NCBI RefSeq assembly: GCF_013407855.1
Contig: NZ_JACBZH010000001.1
Span: 4,154,001 to 4,218,000, forward strand
Origin: Actinopolymorpha rutila
GTDB taxonomy: Bacteria > Actinomycetota > Actinomycetes > Propionibacteriales > Actinopolymorphaceae
Direction: 5' to 3'
DNA: 64,000 bases
Positions 53,913 to 62,020 of the stretch are shown piece by piece. Numbering within the stretch: the stretch's first letter is position 1; every line of letters begins with the position of its first letter. A program made the position numbers and the translations under genes. The notes beneath the pieces were generated by a model. That model made no database searches. It worked only from the letters and a program-made list of their open reading frames with translations, and was not told the DNA's origin.

Positions 53913-54706
53913 ATTGTCAACGACGACGGGAAGACGGCAACGTTGGGATCAGCAGCTGTTTAGCGGTGTACCCGGAATGCGTTCCGCGGTGAAGCCTGGT
54001 GCGGCGCCAGCAGGCAATGATTCGGGTGAGCAGGGTCGTGGCCGCGCCGGACAGCCCTACCAACTGCGTGACGCCGACGGCAGTGCAGTCACCTTCGAGC
54101 AGCCCGAACGATCATCGCCGAGCGTTACGCGGCCCCCAAGGACCTGTGGGCCCGGCGCAGGACCACCAGACACACGGGAACGGACCGGCGAAGCAAGGAG
54201 TCGTCACCCGCTCCGTCAACCGGCCCGTCCACCACCCACGCTACGACACGCGGAGCAGCCTGAACGAGCTTGACACTTCTTAGGAACTCAACGCCAGCAC
54301 AACAAGTACCCGCGTTCATCGACGCCAACCGCTATCGACAAATCACGTCGGGAGGAAAGTCCCTAACGCCAGTCAACGCCCTCGGTCCAGCGCGGCCGGC
54401 AATACTGCCGCTGGCCGTCCAGCGGCACGCGCTGCGGGGCCGTACCACGCCAGAACCACAAAGACCCGGACCTTCGGCCCGCCTCCATATGGTCCATCAA
54501 CGAGTGCCGTCCGCAGCGCGGCTCGGGCGGGGGCACCAGACCGTGACGTCCAATGGTTCGGCGACCTGGGACGCCGACAGTCGAACCCGCCGCGCGCCGG
54601 TTAGGACGATTCACCCGCCGGACGTGCTGGTCGAGGACTGCGCGAAGCTGCTCAGCGTCAGCGGGAGCGTCGAAACCGCGCTTAGGCAATCTGGTGACGA
54701 TGCAGG
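53913..54706. other. intergenic, no gene recognised
   Basis: Frames on both strands lack family resemblance and shift composition repeatedly. It lies between the sugar operon promoter and the tandem repeat. Confidence 0.45.
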
Positions 54707-54793
54707 ACTTCGGGTCGGGGCCAACGACTTCGGGTCGGGGCCAACGACTTCGGGTCGGGGCCAACGACTTCGGGTCGGGGCCAACGACTTCGG
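54707..54793. repeat. 20-bp tandem repeat, about 4.3 copies
   Basis: The unit ACTTCGGGTCGGGGCCAACG occurs four times without any mismatch (starts 54707, 54727, 54747, 54767), followed by a partial ACTTCGG. Unit identity implies recent expansion by slippage or unequal exchange. There are no spacers, so it is not a CRISPR array. It lies 77 bases before IS1380 copy 2. Confidence 0.95.
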
Positions 54794-54919
54794 TGCGAGG
54801 TGCGGGGCTCGGCGGCCACTCTGCTGCCAACCGCTCATTCCGACACGCTGAGCGACCAGTCGTAGGACACTTAGCCCGGATTCACCGATGGGCGTGGTGG
54901 TGTGAGCGTGGCGTGAGGA

Positions 54920-54991
54920 GCGGATGCCCTTGTGTGTTGGAGGATCGGACTTGTCGAAGGTCGAAACTCTGGCACTACGAAGGGCATCCGC
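54920..54991 (+). promoter_or_regulatory. inverted repeat in IS1380 leader, copy 2
   Basis: The same perfect 12-base arms as in copy 1 (GCGGATGCCCTT / AAGGGCATCCGC) end four bases before the transposase ATG at 54995. Confidence 0.55.
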
Positions 54992-54994
54992 AAG

Positions 54995-56413
54995 ATGCAA
55001 CTGTCTCACACGTTCGCGGCGACTTCGGCGGTGTTCGACGAGCCGAATCTGGTGTCGTCGGCAGGCCTGGTCCCGGTGATGGGGCTGGCGGAGTCGGCTG
55101 GGTTGGCCGACCTTGTCGATGCATGTCTGAGCGTGCCGACCGATAAAGGTGCCAACGCCGGCTCGAAGGTGGCGTCGCTGGTGGGTGGGATGGTCGCCGG
55201 GGCGGACAGCATCGACGACATGGCGCTGCTCCGCCATGGTGGGATGGGCCGGGTCTTCACCGGCACCTATGCGCCGTCGACGCTGGGGTCGTTCCTGCGC
55301 TCGTTCACCTTCGGCCACGTCCGCCAGCTCGATGCGGTCGCCTCGCGGCTGCTGACCGGGCTGGCGACCAGGACGCCGCTGGTGGCCGGGATCAACGGCA
55401 TCAATGACTACGCGGTCGTCGACATCGACGACACGATCGTCGAAGTCCACGGGTATGCCAAGCAGGGGGCGGGGTTCGGCTACTCCGGAGTGCGCGGCCT
55501 GAACGCCCTGCTGGCCACGCTCACCACCGGGCAGACCGCACCGGTGATCGTGGCGCAGCGGCTCCGCAAAGGCTCCTGCGGCTCCGCACGCGGCGCGAAA
55601 CGCCTGGTTCGTGACGCGTTGAAGACCGTGAAGACCCTCCGAGGCGCCGGCACCGAAGAGTCGTCTGCGGCCCCTGTGCTCGTGCGGGCGGACTCGGCGT
55701 TCTATGGCCGGCCCACCATCGCCGCCGCTGTCGGCGCGGGCGCGCAGGTGTCGGTCACCGTCCGCCTGGACACGCCCGTGAAGAAGGCCATCGCCACCAT
55801 CGCTGACGACGCGTGGCACACGATCGAGTACCCGCACGCGGTCTATGACGAGACCACCGACTGCTGGATCTCCCGGGCTCAGGTCGCAGAGCTACCGTTC
55901 ACCGCCTTCAGCGGGAAGAAGAAGGCCGACCAGGTGCCCGGCCGGCTGGTGGTCCGCCGCATCCCCGACCTCAACACCACACCCGGGCAGGACGGCCTGT
56001 TCGACGTGTGGCGGTTCCACGCCTTCTTCACCACCGTGCCCACCCAGGCGATGGACACCGTGACCGTGGACAAGACCCACCGAGCCCACGCGATCATCGA
56101 ACAAGTCCATGCCGACCTGAAGAACTCAGCCCTGGCGCACCTGCCCTCGGGCCGGTTCGCCGCGAACGCCGCCTGGCTCGTCCTGGCCGTGATGGCGTTC
56201 AACCTGACCCGCGCCGCGGCCACTCTCACCGGGCCGGCGCTGGCCCGCGCGACCACGGCCACGATCCGCCGCAAGCTGATCGCCGTCCCCGCACGCATCG
56301 CGCACTCCGCCCGACGGATCACGCTGCACCTGCCGACCGCCTGGCCGTGGGAAACCGCGTGGACACGCCTGTTCACCCACGCCTGCGGGCCACCCACCCC
56401 GGCAACAACCTGA
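54995..56413 (+). CDS. IS1380-family transposase, copy 2
   Basis: This 472-residue protein is identical to copy 1 except Lys for Asn in PTDKGAN. The catalytic Asp, Asp and Glu segments (VVDIDDTIVEV, LVRADSAFYG, AIIEQVHADLKN) are intact, so the element is probably still mobile. Confidence 0.92.
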   Translation: MQLSHTFAATSAVFDEPNLVSSAGLVPVMGLAESAGLADLVDACLSVPTDKGANAGSKVASLVGGMVAGADSIDDMALLRHGGMGRVFTGTYAPSTLGSFLRSFTFGHVRQLDAVASRLLTGLATRTPLVAGINGINDYAVVDIDDTIVEVHGYAKQGAGFGYSGVRGLNALLATLTTGQTAPVIVAQRLRKGSCGSARGAKRLVRDALKTVKTLRGAGTEESSAAPVLVRADSAFYGRPTIAAAVGAGAQVSVTVRLDTPVKKAIATIADDAWHTIEYPHAVYDETTDCWISRAQVAELPFTAFSGKKKADQVPGRLVVRRIPDLNTTPGQDGLFDVWRFHAFFTTVPTQAMDTVTVDKTHRAHAIIEQVHADLKNSALAHLPSGRFAANAAWLVLAVMAFNLTRAAATLTGPALARATTATIRRKLIAVPARIAHSARRITLHLPTAWPWETAWTRLFTHACGPPTPATT

Positions 56414-56565
56414 CCACCCAGCCTCCTACGGCGCGAACCGGAACCCCGAACGTGGACACCTGGCAACCAGGCCAGGCGAAAGCGCCTGCCCCCAACCACA
56501 GCCCAGCAGCAACGCGCCCCCGGAAACGATCACCTACAGCCCATCGGTGGATTCGGGCTTAGGGG

Positions 56566-57203
56566 TCAACCGGACAAGGCCTGAGGATGCGCAAGGAGCC
56601 AGTCACTGAAGCGCAGGAACGGCTGCATTCGGCGAAGCCATCCGGCTGGATCTTTGTCGAGCCACGCCCCTGCAGGAAAGAAGACCATCACTGCAACCGT
56701 GTAAGGAGTAAGGGCTTGCCGTTCTTGGGCGGTAAGTTTCCATCCAGCAGCAGTCTCGTACTCCTCGATGAAGTTCGGCACTCGATCCCACGGGACTGCG
56801 CTCGGTTCCACGGGCAACTCTTCGGCATGCGTGAACACCGTCTACCCGAAGGAGAATGCCAGATCATGGATGCGTGGCCTATTAGCCGCGTAGGCGAAGT
56901 CGAGGTAGACAGTCTCGCCACCGTGGGCCCTACCGACGTCCTCCAGGTTGATGTCACCGTGGACGATCTGGCTCGGAAGCCGAACAGGCGGAACCCAGCG
57001 GCGACGTACGGCTTTGATGAGGTCATCAAGCGTATTGGCGAGCCGTATCGCCTGGGAATCGTCTCTTACAGCAGTCCGAGTGAGCGACAGCCATAACGTG
57101 CTCGGCGAAGCGAAGAAGGGCAGAACGGGACGCGGCATCACTGCATCGATGTTCACGAGAGCACCTTGCAGTTGCCCCATGGCCCGGAACACCCAGGGGT
57201 AGG
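56566..57203 (-). pseudogene. APH/kinase-like gene, C-terminal part (split by IS256)
   Basis: Leftward from the IS256 edge the frame reads DAYPWVFRAMGQLQGALVNI, LPSQIVHGDINLEDVGRAHG, ETVYLDFAYAANRPRIHDLA and FTHAEELPVEPSAVPWDRVP to a stop at 56566. VHGDINLEDV is the catalytic HGDxxxxN loop of APH/homoserine-kinase-like proteins and YLDFxYA holds the metal Asp. A TAG at 56839-56841 interrupts between DLAFSFG and TVFTHAEE in the same frame. The N-terminal portion continues beyond the IS at 58631, and joining across one copy of the 8-bp duplication keeps the frame (KPR-WDAYPW). It is non-functional. Confidence 0.75.
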
Positions 57204-57211
57204 CATCCCAC

Positions 57212-58622
57212 GGTCAAGTCCATTGGCGTGGTGTAGCGGTCGTGTCGCGTGATCCTCTTGGTGGTTAGGCGCTGAGCGCCTTGAGGTCGGTGTCGGTCAC
57301 CTCCTCGGTCTCGGTGGCGCGGGCTTTGGCGAGGAGGTCCAGGCCGAGGTAGCGGCGGCCTTCGATCCATTCGTCGTGTTGTTCGGCGAGGACGGCTCCG
57401 ACGAGGCGGATGAGGGAGTTGCGGTCGGGGAAGATCCCGACGACGTCGGTGCGGCGGCGGATCTCGCGGTTGAGGCGTTCTTGGGGGTTGTTGGACCAGA
57501 TCTGTCGCCATAGCTGCTTGGGGAAGCCGGTGAACGCCAGCACGTCGGTCCGGGCGGCCTCGAGGTGGTCGGCGACCTTGGGTAGCTTGTCGGCCAGGGC
57601 GTCCAGGACGCGGTTGAACTGGTCGTGGACCGCGGCGGTGTCGGGCTGGTCATAGACCGAGTGCAGCAGCGTCCGCACCCACGGCCAGGACGCCTTCGGG
57701 GTCACGGCCATGAGGTTGGCGGCGTAGTGGGTGCGGCACCGTTGCCAGCCCGCGCCCGGGAGTGTGGCGCCGATCGCTGCGACCAGACCTGCGTGGGCGT
57801 CAGAGGTCACCAGGCCCACGCCGGACAGGCCGCGGGCGACCAGGCCGCGCAGGAATCCCAGCCAGCCGGCGCCGTCTTCGGCGGAGGTGACGTCGATGCC
57901 GAGGATCTCTCGGTGTCCGTCGGCGTTGACACCGGTCGCGACGAGTGCGTGCACCCCGACGACCCGGCCGCCCTCTCTGACCTTCAGCACCAGGGCGTCC
58001 ATCGCGACGAACGTGTACGGACCTTGATCGAGGGGGCGGGTGCGGAACGCCTCGACCTGCTCGTCCAGCTCCGCCGCCATCACGCTCACTTGTGACTTGG
58101 ACAGGCGGGTGATGCCGAGTTGTTCGACGAGTTTCTCCATCCGCCGCGTCGATACCCCGAGCAGGTAGCAGGTGGCCACCACCGACGTCAGGGCCCGTTC
58201 GGCCCGGCGTCGCCGTTCCAGCAGCCAGTCCGGGAAGTACGAACCGGAGCGGAGCTTGGGGATCGCGACATCGATCGTGCCGGTACGGGTGTCGAAGTCG
58301 CGGTGACGGTAGCCGTTACGGGAGTTGGTGCGGTCCGGGCTGGGCTGACCGTAGGGGGCGCCGCAGACCGCGTCGACTTCGGCACCCATCAGGGCGTCGA
58401 TGAACGTCGACAGCAGGTCGCGCAGCAGGTCCGGCGACGCAGCAGCCAGCTGTTCGTGCAGGAACCGGTCAGGGGTCATACTGGGCTTGGCGGTCATCGC
58501 GTAGGTCTCCTTGAGCTTGAGCGGGAACTCAGTTCGAAGGATCACGCGATGACCGCCCTTACGCGTCTACGACACGCCCATCAACAAGGCGCCTGCGGTA
58601 CACCACTCTGCTGGACGCCACT
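57212..58622 (-). mobile_element. IS256-family insertion sequence, copy 2
   Basis: This 1411-bp element is inverted relative to copy 1 (25594). It is flanked by a perfect 8-bp duplication CATCCCAC (57204-57211 and 58623-58630), different from copy 1's, showing an independent insertion. It interrupts the phosphotransferase-like gene. Confidence 0.95.
57265..58497 (-). CDS. IS256-family (Mutator) transposase, copy 2
   Basis: This 410-residue transposase has a translation identical to copy 1, with all DDE segments (VAMDALVLKV, VTSDAHAGLV, NPQERLNREIRR). ATG at 58497 with the same CAAGGAGA upstream. It is presumably active. Confidence 0.95.
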   Translation of the reverse strand: MTAKPSMTPDRFLHEQLAAASPDLLRDLLSTFIDALMGAEVDAVCGAPYGQPSPDRTNSRNGYRHRDFDTRTGTIDVAIPKLRSGSYFPDWLLERRRRAERALTSVVATCYLLGVSTRRMEKLVEQLGITRLSKSQVSVMAAELDEQVEAFRTRPLDQGPYTFVAMDALVLKVREGGRVVGVHALVATGVNADGHREILGIDVTSAEDGAGWLGFLRGLVARGLSGVGLVTSDAHAGLVAAIGATLPGAGWQRCRTHYAANLMAVTPKASWPWVRTLLHSVYDQPDTAAVHDQFNRVLDALADKLPKVADHLEAARTDVLAFTGFPKQLWRQIWSNNPQERLNREIRRRTDVVGIFPDRNSLIRLVGAVLAEQHDEWIEGRRYLGLDLLAKARATETEEVTDTDLKALSA

Positions 58623-58630
58623 CATCCCAC

Positions 58631-59040
58631 CTCGGCTTCAGCTCCTCGTACGGCATGTATGGTTCAAGCTCCGCCCACGTCCTGAACGGCTATGAGCCGG
58701 CGGCGGGAAACATACTTCGGGTGGATCCGCAGCACCAGATCCTCGGTCCCGTCGGTGGCCCCATCCACCGGCCCCAGAGGAAGGTTTCGGCTCGTGAACT
58801 GCCGAGCTCGACCACAGGAGCACCAGGTGCGATTCTGGCCGCCAAGCGCTGCACGTCCGAATCGTCAGGCGCGCCTTGCCTCCAAGGTCGTCGTACTCTC
58901 TCGAGGCCGCCAGGTTGGCGGCGGGGTCCGTCACCTCTGAGATGTGGCGTCTGGCCACTTCCGACCTCCAAGGCACGTTGGCGGGTCCACTTCCCATGGT
59001 CGACCGACCCGTCTGACAGACCGTCGTCAAGCCTGGTGGC
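58631..59040 (-). pseudogene. decayed N-terminal part of the IS256-split gene
   Basis: Coding-like pieces in three frames lead into the IS256 insertion point: ISEVTDPAANLAASREYDDL, then SDVQRLAARIAPGAPVVELG, then GATDGTEDLVLRIHPKYVSR, and finally AELEPYMPYEELKPR directly abutting the duplication. The last piece joins in frame to the fragment on the far side. The earlier pieces could belong to the same kinase-like gene or to another lost gene. Several frameshifts exclude function. Confidence 0.5.
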
Positions 59041-59102
59041 ACTAGCGGACCCAGCGCGTCCTCGCTGGCCCCAAGGCCGCCGAACCGATAGCCCGCGCTT
59101 CA

Positions 59103-59500
59103 TCACCGGTACAGCGGAACGCGCTCGCCTTCCGGCACACCCTTGTACGCGTCGATGACCTTGTTGATCTCCGACTGGTAGTAAACGACGTGCGTCCCCA
59201 GCAGGAAGAACAGGAGCAGTCCAAGTCCACCTGATGCGCTGGCCTGTCGGCCTGTGGACCGCTGCGCCCGAGCGATCCGGCCGCCATGTGCAGCGGTCGA
59301 CCAGGGTCGAGATCCCGAAGAATTGGGCGGCCAGTGATGTGATGGGCTTGATCTGCTGGCGTGGGTCGAACTGATTCATCTCGTTGTGGATCTTGTACCA
59401 CCACACCAGGTGATACACGCCAAGCGTCAGCCACATCAGCCCGTACGCACCCCACGGACGGCGCCGCTTCATCTGCAGCCCGTACGCGATCGGCTGGGCG
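59103..59500 (-). pseudogene. DUF4234 membrane protein, frameshifted
   Basis: One frame gives QMKRRRPWGAYGLMWLTLGV, YHLVWWYKIHNEMNQFDPRQ and IKPITSLAAQFFGISTLV, the DUF4234 hallmark (Trp/Tyr-rich helix with WWYKIxxEM). A second frame supplies the end GLLLFFLLGTHVVYYQSEIN and KVIDAYKGVPEGERVPLYR with its stop at 59103. The middle helix is scrambled near 59240-59290. The start is unclear. The family has no known function. Confidence 0.65.
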
Positions 59501-59510
59501 ACCGCAGCTC

Positions 59511-59932
59511 CTTGGGCCACTGCTAGCTCACCCTGGCTCCGTGTGAGCCCATCTCCCTGCTCTACTACCAGCTGCTCGCTCTGGCTGGACGTGAACGCCA
59601 CCCTGTCACCTATCCCCTGCTCGCAAGTGCTCCGACATCTCTGGTCTCGTTCCTCCGGAGGAGGAAGCCACCGGACGGCGTGCCGAGGCACGCTGCTTCG
59701 CCTGGTGGCTGCTCGGACTCCCATGCCCGAGCCCGTGGGAGGGGCGGGAGCCGATGAGGAGCATGCGGGACCAGCGTGAACGGAGCATCAACCCATCAGG
59801 GGGCGGCTGTTGCCGCAGCATCCCTACCTGCCCCGAGCGCCAGCACCTACCCGATCGGCCGGGCAGTGACTGACGACGTCTACCTCCGGGGCCAGCCTCC
59901 GAGCCCCTGGTTAGGATCGCCGGACGGTTGCG
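59511..59932. other. intergenic, no gene recognised
   Basis: This stretch runs from the DUF4234 pseudogene to repeat copy C. Short frames only. Confidence 0.4.
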
Positions 59933-60088
59933 GGGGTGCGGGACCGGGGTGCGAAATGCCGTATGTCAGTGCTCGCCAAGGGGCTGGTGAGGCTGATCTT
60001 GGTGGCAAAGGTGCTGGTGAGGGCGTTCTAGACGCCGCGTGTGATTCTTCTAATCCAGGTTGTCGGACTTCGAATCCTCCCGGGCGCA
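59933..60088 (+). repeat. tRNA-fossil repeat, copy C
   Basis: This is the third member of the family at 1546 and 46023, same orientation. It retains GTGCGAAATGCC, CCAAGGGGCTGGTGAGG, TGATCTTGGTGGCAAA and GAGGGCGTTCTAGACGC before the tRNA-like half. The anticodon arm keeps loop CTTCTAA (Arg UCU), the T arm has lost one G (GGACTTCGAATCCTCC), and the acceptor strand CGGGCGCA is intact. It is closer to copy A than to B in the anticodon arm. Confidence 0.8.
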
Positions 60089-60263
60089 CTTTGGGACACC
60101 CCGTAAGCCCGCGCCACCGCGCTTTGGCTGCGGCCCTCGACAACCACAGCGGTGATCACAAGACGCGCCTTCGACATCGACCGACACTCAGCCGCCACCT
60201 ATTCGCATGTCCTGAGACACACCATTCCGATGTCCTGAAACACAACACTGCCCCGCTACCACA

Positions 60264-60293
60264 GAAGGCCCGGACCAGCTGGTCCGGGCCTTC
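60264..60293. terminator. perfect 13-bp hairpin
   Basis: GAAGGCCCGGACC and GGTCCGGGCCTTC pair perfectly around an AGCT loop. It lies between repeat copy C and the end of the nitroreductase gene, 244 bases from that stop. It looks like a bidirectional terminator; the following CACTTTGC is only weakly T-rich. Confidence 0.7.
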
Positions 60294-60537
60294 ACTTTGC
60301 TATATGAGGTTTGACCTGCGGTTTTGCGCTGTAGCCGACCCTGTTAGCGCAACGGTCGAGCCGGCGCCCAGCAGTGGTGCGTCAGGCGGATCTTGACTCG
60401 AATCGACGCGATCAGTGCCCAGATCCGTACCCACGGCACGCACCGCTGCTCCTCAAACAGCGTGCTGGGCTTCGACGCCCCGAGCCGCTACTTCACGACG
60501 TCGCCTCCAGCTCTGCTGGGCCCACGAAAGATCGAGG
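60294..60537. other. intergenic, no gene recognised
   Basis: I see no coding signal between the hairpin and the nitroreductase stop. Confidence 0.4.
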
Positions 60538-60978
60538 TTAGTCCGTGATCGGCTCGAGGACGAAGACCGGGATCTGACGGTCGGTCTTCTTCTGGTAGTC
60601 CGCGTAGTCCGGGTACGCCGCGACCGCGCGGTCCCACCAGATCGCCTTCTCCTCGCCGGTGACTTCGCGCGCCACGTAGTCCTTGGTGATGGCGCCGTCC
60701 TGCAGTTCTACGCGCGGGTCGGCGGTCACGTTGTAGTACCAGACCGGGTGCTTAGGAGCGCCGCCGAGCGAGGCGACGATCGCGTACACACCCTCGTGCA
60801 CGACTCGCATCAACGGCACCTTGCGGAGCTTCCCGGTCCTCGCGCCGCGCGTGGTCAGCAGGATGACCGGCCGGCCCTTGATGTCCACGCTGTCGGTGGT
60901 ACCCGTCTCGAAGATCTTCTCGGTCTGCTCTCGCACCCATCCGCTGGGGCTCAGCTCGACTTCACCTGTCATCGCCAT
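60538..60978 (-). CDS. F420-dependent nitroreductase family protein (Ddn-like)
   Basis: The 146-residue split-barrel protein has the DDN pattern: [20 protein letters not shown] with [20 protein letters not shown] (F420-phosphate binding), [18 protein letters not shown] and a C-terminal [16 protein letters not shown]. Mycobacterial Ddn reduces quinones and nitroimidazoles with F420H2; this member's substrate is unknown. Two ATGs, 60978 and 60972, are both possible. Presence of the family supports an F420-making actinobacterium. Confidence 0.88.
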   Translation of the reverse strand: MAMTGEVELSPSGWVREQTEKIFETGTTDSVDIKGRPVILLTTRGARTGKLRKVPLMRVVHEGVYAIVASLGGAPKHPVWYYNVTADPRVELQDGAITKDYVAREVTGEEKAIWWDRAVAAYPDYADYQKKTDRQIPVFVLEPITD

Positions 60979-61500
60979 ACCGACTGCAACAGAACCCGGT
61001 CGAGCTTATCTTCCCGTACGCTGCCCCGTCGGCTTGGATCAACCAGGTCTACGACCCGGTCAAGTCCATCGGCACGGCGGACGGTCAACGCCGGCAGCCA
61101 AGCTGCCTCCCGCGCCGGACGAGGCTACGGGCCGCCTCTCTGCCGTCCCGGAAACCAAGCCACCTGCCGTCCCGGAAACCAAGTCACCTGCCGTCCCAAC
61201 GCCACATCGGCCCAAGCCTTCGCCGCACTCGCTTCCAGCCGGCCGCAGCTGACGATGACCGTCCCGTCGACGAACAGCTGCCAGCCTTCGAACAACTCCG
61301 TAATCAGGATCAGTTCGATCCGGTACCACCCCGGCGCCTCCGCACCGACCCGAGAGTTTTGGGCCATGGCCCACCACGCGCCGGAGGTGCTGGATAAGCA
61401 CTGGTCGACGGGCGCGGCAGGTTCCGGCCGCGCACCGAGCACGATGGCCGGCCGCCGTCGCGGGTGCGGATCGAGGCCGCCCGCGCCAGTCGACAATTTC
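60979..61500. other. intergenic with tandem repeat and IS256-like end
   Basis: I recognise no gene. The stretch holds a 24-bp direct repeat (61143-61197) and, at 61058, GGTCAAGTCCATCGGC, close to the right end of the IS256-family element. Confidence 0.45.
61143..61197. repeat. 24-bp tandem repeat, about 2.3 copies
   Basis: CCGTCCCGGAAACCAAG-C/T-CACCTG occurs at 61143 and 61167 with one mismatch, followed by a partial CCGTCCC. Its function is unknown. Confidence 0.85.
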
Positions 61501-61502
61501 CA

Positions 61503-61530
61503 TAGACTGCGAATATAAAAATGCTATGCT
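61503..61530 (+). promoter_or_regulatory. candidate promoter of marR/MFS pair
   Basis: An A/T-rich patch in GC-rich surroundings holds TATGCT (61525-61530), six bases before the MarR ATG, with TAGACT 16 bases further upstream. This spacing would give a leaderless transcript. CATAG and CTATG flank the patch symmetrically and could form a MarR site. Inferred. Confidence 0.4.
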
Positions 61531-61536
61531 TCGAGC

Positions 61537-61995
61537 ATGGGTCGTCAAGACACCGCTCCTGGCGCGTCCGCCGCCATCGGGGCAGCCCTCTACGGCCTGG
61601 CCACCAGGGCCGCGAGACGCCTGCCCCGGGACATGAGCCTGACGTCCGCCGCCACCCTGGCCACCCTGGACCGGACGGGCCCGCGGCGCATCACCGATTT
61701 GGCCGCGGTCGAGGGCGTCACCCAGCCCGCGATGACCAACCTGGTCCGGGTGATGGAGGAGTCCGGCCTGGTCGAGCGGCGGGGCGACGCGTCCGACAAG
61801 CGGGTCACGCTGGTGTGCCTGACCGAGGCCGGCGCCTCCTATGTCCGGACGCGGCGCCAGTCGGGCGTCCACGGGTTCGAGCGGTTGATCGGCGAGCTCA
61901 CCGGCGACGAGGTCGAGGCGCTGGTGGCGGCCCTTCCGGCACTGAAGCATCTGGCACAGCTCGAAAGCCAGGACCGCGAAGGGCCGAAGCAGTGA
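61537..61995 (+). CDS. MarR-family transcriptional regulator
   Basis: The 152-residue winged-helix regulator shows DMSLTSAATLATLDRTGPRR, recognition helix VTQPAMTNLVRVMEESGLVE and wing RRGDASDKRVTLVCLTEAGA, followed by the dimerisation helix. MarR proteins repress neighbouring efflux genes and release DNA on binding phenolic or lipophilic ligands. The MFS gene begins 25 bases after its stop, so the two form one operon with probable autoregulation. Confidence 0.92.
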   Translation: MGRQDTAPGASAAIGAALYGLATRAARRLPRDMSLTSAATLATLDRTGPRRITDLAAVEGVTQPAMTNLVRVMEESGLVERRGDASDKRVTLVCLTEAGASYVRTRRQSGVHGFERLIGELTGDEVEALVAALPALKHLAQLESQDREGPKQ

Positions 61996-62020
61996 CCGGC
62001 AGCCGGCCGGCGGGGTCGCG

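Larger units (their letters stand above)
54870..56562 (+). mobile_element. IS1380-family insertion sequence, copy 2
   Basis: This 1693-bp element is the same length and orientation as copy 1 (10058), with the same imperfect 23-base terminal repeats and CTTA at both edges. Its right end stops three bases before the stop codon of the leftward phosphotransferase pseudogene. Near identity with copy 1 indicates very recent transposition. Confidence 0.93.

Noticed and set aside
54707..54793. CRISPR array
   Set aside because: Units are directly adjacent with no spacers, and no cas gene is nearby.
54270..54851. 193-residue plus-strand frame crossing the tandem repeat
   Set aside because: It has repetitive low-complexity peptide, no start context and no homology.
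25594..58622. 30-kb composite transposon bounded by the IS256 copies
   Set aside because: Each copy has its own perfect 8-bp duplication, so they inserted separately.
58690..59724. 344-residue reverse frame
   Set aside because: It stitches together pieces of the DUF4234 pseudogene and the decayed kinase region. Family similarity changes frame several times.
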